This document shows positions 60,775-64,000 of a DNA stretch of 64,000 bases, one piece after another; the first letter of the stretch is position 1, and each line of letters opens with the position of its first letter. Under the pieces are notes generated by a model. That model was not told where the DNA came from. It made no database searches and saw nothing but the letters and a program-made list of their open reading frames with translations. The DNA comes from Nocardia salmonicida NBRC 13393 (GTDB lineage Bacteria; Actinomycetota; Actinomycetes; Mycobacteriales; Mycobacteriaceae): contig NZ_BDBR01000002.1 of assembly GCF_001613085.1 (NCBI RefSeq), positions 62,001 through 126,000 of the forward strand, written 5' to 3'. The position numbers and the translations under genes were made by a program.

Positions 60775-61964
60775 ACCTTCAGCAGCCTCGCGAGGTTGCC
60801 ACCCATGATCTTGGCCTGGTGTTCCAGGCTCAGATCCTTGATCTCATGGATGTAGCGCGCAGGCTCGGCCAAGCCCTCCGGATGCGGGTAGTCGGAGCCG
60901 AACAGGACGTTGTCCACTCCGATGAGGTCGGCGATCCCGCCGAGATCCTCTTCCCAGAACGGGCTGACGAAGATACTGCGTTTGAGCGCCTCGACCGGGT
61001 CCTGATGGCCGAAGCCCTCCGGCGCCTTCTTGGCGACATCGGCCAGATTCTCCAGCAGCGGCGCCAGCCACGACGCGCCGTTCTCGATGACCGCCACCTT
61101 GAGTTCGGGGAAGCGGAACAGCGCGCCGTGGCACACCCATGACGCCACCGCGTCCTGGATCGGGCGCCATTCGGTGGTCATCCGGAAGGTGTTCGTCTGG
61201 AACGGCAGCATCTCCAGGCTGGAGCCCTCCCACTCGGCGTTGTGGCGCGAATAGCCGCTGTCGGAGGAGTGCATGGTGACGAGAATGTCGTGCTCGACCA
61301 CCCGCTTCCAGAACGGGTCGAACTCCGGCAGCGCGAACGAGCGCATCCCGCGCAGACCGGGGACCGGGGCCGGGCGCACCAGAATGGCCTTGGCGCCGTG
61401 CTCGACGCACCAGTCGAGCTCCTCGATCGCCTTCTCGACGATGGGCAGGCTCACCACCGGGACGGTGAAGATGCGGTCCTTGTAGACGAAATTGCCGTCC
61501 TCGCCCCAGGTTTCGAGCAACCACCGGTTCAGCGAGTGAATCACCGCGTGGATCAGATCGGGGTGGTGACGCATCCGCTCTTCGACGAGGCTGGCCAGCG
61601 TGGGAAACATCAGCGAGCGATTCAACTGCAGCTCGTTCATGAGCTCCAGGCGCGCGCCCGGCTCACGGAAGGCCGGGATGGAGCGCATCGACTTGCCGAA
61701 GATCTCTCGCTTGCTCTTGCCCTCCGGATTGCCGTTCTTGAAGTAATCCTCCATCGCGCCGGGACGGGCGACAACCTCGAACGTGGGGTTGGGAATGTAC
61801 TCGCTGATCTGGCCGAGGACCGCAATCTTGGTGCGCCCGTTGATCTCGACGTACTTGATGGTCCCCTCGTACTCCGCGGGGAGGAACTTGGTCAGCGCCT
61901 CCTTGGTTTCGTAGAGGTGGTTGTCCGCGTCGAACAACTGATACGGCAGATCCAGCTGCGTCAT
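60771..61964 (-). CDS. Amidohydrolase-family (ACMSD-like) protein, copy 1
   Basis: Amidohydrolase 2 family protein of 397 residues. DADNHLYE gives D14-N-H16 for the metal, followed by VTMHSSDSG and VLFGSDYPHPEG with the catalytic Asp near the end. ATG 61964 follows AAGGAGG by six bases. A perfect TetR-type palindrome lies 22 bases upstream, so this is the first gene of the operon that ends at 55345. Confidence 0.88.
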   Translation of the reverse strand: MTQLDLPYQLFDADNHLYETKEALTKFLPAEYEGTIKYVEINGRTKIAVLGQISEYIPNPTFEVVARPGAMEDYFKNGNPEGKSKREIFGKSMRSIPAFREPGARLELMNELQLNRSLMFPTLASLVEERMRHHPDLIHAVIHSLNRWLLETWGEDGNFVYKDRIFTVPVVSLPIVEKAIEELDWCVEHGAKAILVRPAPVPGLRGMRSFALPEFDPFWKRVVEHDILVTMHSSDSGYSRHNAEWEGSSLEMLPFQTNTFRMTTEWRPIQDAVASWVCHGALFRFPELKVAVIENGASWLAPLLENLADVAKKAPEGFGHQDPVEALKRSIFVSPFWEEDLGGIADLIGVDNVLFGSDYPHPEGLAEPARYIHEIKDLSLEHQAKIMGGNLARLLKV

Positions 61965-61985
61965 GAGAGCCTCCTTGTTGGGTTA

Positions 61986-62002
61986 TGAGAATCATATTCT
62001 CA
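61986..62002. promoter_or_regulatory. Probable TetR operator, site 5 (perfect palindrome)
   Basis: TGAGAATCATATTCTCA, perfect seven-base arms around CAT. It is the best copy of the TetR-type element and lies between the amidohydrolase start and the end of the aldehyde dehydrogenase gene. Confidence 0.82.
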
Positions 62003-62029
62003 CAAGATGCGCATGGCAATATTCGATAG

Positions 62030-63487
62030 CTACATTTGCGCCCATACCGTCTTGGTCTGCAGGTAGGCCTCGAGCCCCGCCTTGCCTGCTTCGTAGCCCC
62101 AGCCCGACTGCTTGTAGCCGCCGAAGGGCATGGAGTGGTCGAACACCATCTGGCAGTTCAACGAGACGGTGCCGGCTTGCAGCTGTTTGGCCAGTCGATG
62201 GCCACGGCCGAGGTCCTTGGTCCAGACGGTGGCGGCCAGGCCGTAGGTGCTGTCGTTGGCCATCGCGACGACCTCCTCTTCGGTGTCGAAAGGCAGGATC
62301 GTGACGATCGGGCCGAAGATCTCCTCGCGGTAGAGGCGGCTGGTGGCGGGGTCGACACCGGTGGCCACGGTGGGGTGCACGAAGTACCCGGTTCGATCGA
62401 GACGCTGACCGCCGGCCACGAACTCGACGCCCTCGGATTTGCCCTGATCGACATAACCCAATACCCGAGTGAGCTGCTTGGCGCTGATCAGCGGGCCTGC
62501 CATGGTGCCCTCTTCCTTGGGCCCACCCATCTTCATGTTGTCGGCCAGGTTCGCGATGCCCGCCACGACCTTTTCGTAGGAGCCGCGCTGCACGAAGACG
62601 CGCGAACCGCACACACACGCCTGGCCCGAATGTACGAAGGCGCCGAATCCGGCCATCATGATCGCCATATCGAGATCGGCGTCGTCGAAGATCAGCACCG
62701 GTGATTTGCCGCCGAGTTCGAGGGTGATCTTGTTGAGGTTGCTCGCCGCCGAGGCTTGCACGATCGCCCGGCCGACTTCGGTGGAGCCGGTGAAGGCGAC
62801 CTTGTCCACGTCCGGGTGCGCGGTGATCGCCGCGCCGGTGGTGTGTCCGTGGCCGTTGACCAGATTGACCACGCCCTCCGGTACGCCGGCCTGGGCCAGG
62901 AGCCGGTCGAGTACCAGCGCCGAAAGAGGAGTCTCCTCGGCGGGTTTCACCACGCTGCTGCACCCGGCCGCGAGGGAGGGAGCGACCTTGGCGCAGTAGT
63001 TGAAGACCGGCCCGTTCCACGGGAAGATCAGCCCCACGACATCGTAGGGCTCCTTGAGGGTGTAGCCGTGCTGTCGCGATTCCACGCCGGTGAGCCCGCC
63101 GGCGTTCACGTCGTGAGCGATGCCGTCGATCTTGGTGCACCAACCGGCGTAGTAGCGGAACCATTCCGAACCGATGCCAACGGTGAGCGCGGCCTGGTTC
63201 TGTGGGATTCCGGCGTTGGCCGATTCGAGGTCGGCCAGCAACTCGGTGTTCTCGTCGATCAGATCCGCGACGCGCCAGAGGATCTTGGCCTTCTCGCTGC
63301 CCGCCAGGTTCTTCCAGATGCCGGATTTCGACGCCGCTTTCGCCCGTGCGACGGCGTCGTCGACGGCTTCGGCGCCGCCGTCGGTGAATTCGGTGAGCTG
63401 TTCCTCGGTGACGGGATCGACGACGGGGATCGCGTCTCCGGTGCCCGGTCGGTTGCGGATTTCGTCCAGCACATTCTGCACGGTCAT
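62030..63487 (-). CDS. Aldehyde dehydrogenase (NAD(P)+)
   Basis: Aldehyde dehydrogenase of 485 residues. N158 in FPWNGP, E257 in LELGGKSPV, and nucleophile C291 in HSGQACVCGS with a second cysteine at 293. Start ATG 63487 follows GAGGAGCTACACC. It lies upstream of the TetR-regulated operon but has its own leader containing a LacI-type palindrome, so its control may differ. Confidence 0.92.
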   Translation of the reverse strand: MTVQNVLDEIRNRPGTGDAIPVVDPVTEEQLTEFTDGGAEAVDDAVARAKAASKSGIWKNLAGSEKAKILWRVADLIDENTELLADLESANAGIPQNQAALTVGIGSEWFRYYAGWCTKIDGIAHDVNAGGLTGVESRQHGYTLKEPYDVVGLIFPWNGPVFNYCAKVAPSLAAGCSSVVKPAEETPLSALVLDRLLAQAGVPEGVVNLVNGHGHTTGAAITAHPDVDKVAFTGSTEVGRAIVQASAASNLNKITLELGGKSPVLIFDDADLDMAIMMAGFGAFVHSGQACVCGSRVFVQRGSYEKVVAGIANLADNMKMGGPKEEGTMAGPLISAKQLTRVLGYVDQGKSEGVEFVAGGQRLDRTGYFVHPTVATGVDPATSRLYREEIFGPIVTILPFDTEEEVVAMANDSTYGLAATVWTKDLGRGHRLAKQLQAGTVSLNCQMVFDHSMPFGGYKQSGWGYEAGKAGLEAYLQTKTVWAQM

Positions 63488-63561
63488 GGTGTAGCTCCTC
63501 GCGTGTCAGCGGTGTTCTCGAGCGCAACGGATTCGGTACGCGCAATCCACCGTCGTCGTTA

Positions 63562-63577
63562 GGTTAAGCGCATAACC
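63562..63577. promoter_or_regulatory. Probable LacI-type operator
   Basis: GGTTAAGCGCATAACC, near-perfect palindrome with a central GCGC, the form typical for LacI-family operators. It lies 75 bases upstream of the aldehyde dehydrogenase start and after the stop of the LacI-family gene. Confidence 0.6.
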
Positions 63578-63624
63578 ATCGGGGTGTCCAGACCCCGAAC
63601 GGCCTCTGGTGAGGAACCGGGAAG

Positions 63625-64000
63625 CTAGGTTGAAGCCCGCACGATCAGGTGGGCGACATCGGTCGGCTGGGGAGCGGGCGGTGCCGGATATCCCAGTTCG
63701 GTGAGGACAGCGGCGATCGCGGCGTCGGCGACCGCGGCGGGGTTGTACTCCACCGTGGTCAGCGGCGGATCACACAGCGCCCCCATGGGATTGGCGTCGA
63801 TGCCGATCACGGCGAGGTCGTGCGGGCAGCGCAAACCCGCCTCCCGGAGACCGTGCAACACCAGACCCGCGATCTCGTCGCTCTGCGCGCAGACCGCGCT
63901 CACCCCGTCGCGCACCCAGCCGGTGACCACCTCGGCCGCATTGCTCGCGGTGACCTCGTCCACCGTGATCGGCGGCAGGTCGTGCGCGCGCGCGGCGTCG
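63625..64000 (-). CDS. LacI-family transcription regulator, C-terminal part
   Basis: About 125 C-terminal residues of a LacI/PurR-type regulator whose start lies beyond the right edge. GVSAVCAQSDEIAGLVLHGL, DLAVIGIDANPMGALCDPPL and TTVEYNP match the end of the periplasmic-binding-like effector domain. The DNA-binding domain is not in the window. The palindrome between it and the aldehyde dehydrogenase gene is a likely target. Confidence 0.85.
   Translation of the reverse strand, partial: DAARAHDLPPITVDEVTASNAAEVVTGWVRDGVSAVCAQSDEIAGLVLHGLREAGLRCPHDLAVIGIDANPMGALCDPPLTTVEYNPAAVADAAIAAVLTELGYPAPPAPQPTDVAHLIVRAST

Noticed and set aside
1-64000. CRISPR arrays, insertion sequences, tRNA or rRNA genes
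   Set aside because: None seen on either strand; repeats found are operator-like or gene paralogy.

Overview
The window is high-GC actinobacterial DNA. It has paired FadE-type acyl-CoA dehydrogenases, a mycofactocin-coupled SDR, an MTB12-like lipoprotein, many GTG starts and ATGA/GTGA gene overlaps. Together these point to the Mycobacteriales, most likely Nocardia or a close relative such as Rhodococcus. I saw no rRNA, tRNA, CRISPR array, transposase or phage gene. Almost every gene belongs to a dense catabolic island built on CoA thioester chemistry. The substrate cannot be named from sequence; an alicyclic, terpenoid or aromatic-derived acid that is opened to a lactone or ketone and then beta-oxidised fits best.

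Left half (about 1-26.5 kb). An edge-truncated acyl-CoA ligase and a crotonase diverge at 0.8 kb. A roughly 12-kb minus-strand operon runs from 13576 down to 1584: beta-propeller lactonase-like protein, SDR, Rieske oxygenase, Baeyer-Villiger monooxygenase, SDR, ThDP-dependent lyase, aldehyde dehydrogenase, TauD-type dioxygenase, SDR, and AhpD/CMD protein. A GntR/FCD regulator (14.0-14.9 kb) diverges from a plus operon holding two acyl-CoA dehydrogenase alpha/beta pairs and a crotonase. Opposite it lie AcuI-type reductase, MaoC-like hydratase and CoA ligase, then SDR and a second CoA ligase. Four copies of a TCAAGYATTGCTATCCTT element near 13.7, 14.9 (two) and 24.1 kb probably form the GntR regulon.

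Middle (26.6-44.2 kb). CaiB-type CoA transferase, CitE-like lyase, Cat1-type CoA transferase and crotonase form one operon; the CaiB and CitE genes are joined by what looks like a one-base frame anomaly. Then come an HSD10-like SDR diverging from a ligase-thiolase pair, a TetR regulator, an acyl-CoA dehydrogenase pair with a crotonase, a lipoprotein, and a complete branched-chain-type ABC importer whose two permeases are fused.

Right half (44.2-64 kb). A minus operon (52381 to 44204) carries TauD dioxygenase, SDR, mycofactocin-coupled SDR, 3Fe-4S ferredoxin, P450, a DUF35-thiolase-like fusion, DoxX protein, two beta-hydroxyacid dehydrogenases and a decayed crotonase remnant. Aldehyde dehydrogenase and CoA transferase diverge from it. 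A second minus operon (61964 to 55345) holds two amidohydrolases, a CoA ligase, a small dimeric-barrel protein and a fourth acyl-CoA dehydrogenase pair. An aldehyde dehydrogenase and the C-terminal part of a LacI regulator end the window. A palindrome of the form GAGAATnnnATTCTC precedes the operons at 31.7, 35.1, 52.4/52.5 and 62.0 kb, and perhaps 38.8 kb. It is the likely operator of the TetR protein encoded at 34.4-35.0 kb.

Working model (inference): the ABC system imports a hydrophobic acid, FadD-type ligases make CoA esters, and the TauD, P450, Rieske and Baeyer-Villiger oxygenases with SDRs oxidise and open rings. Hydrolases and lyases cut the products, heterotetrameric acyl-CoA dehydrogenases, crotonases and thiolases shorten the chains, and CoA transferases recycle CoA. 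The same two-gene TauD-SDR module occurs in both halves, so the island may be two related pathways under separate regulators.
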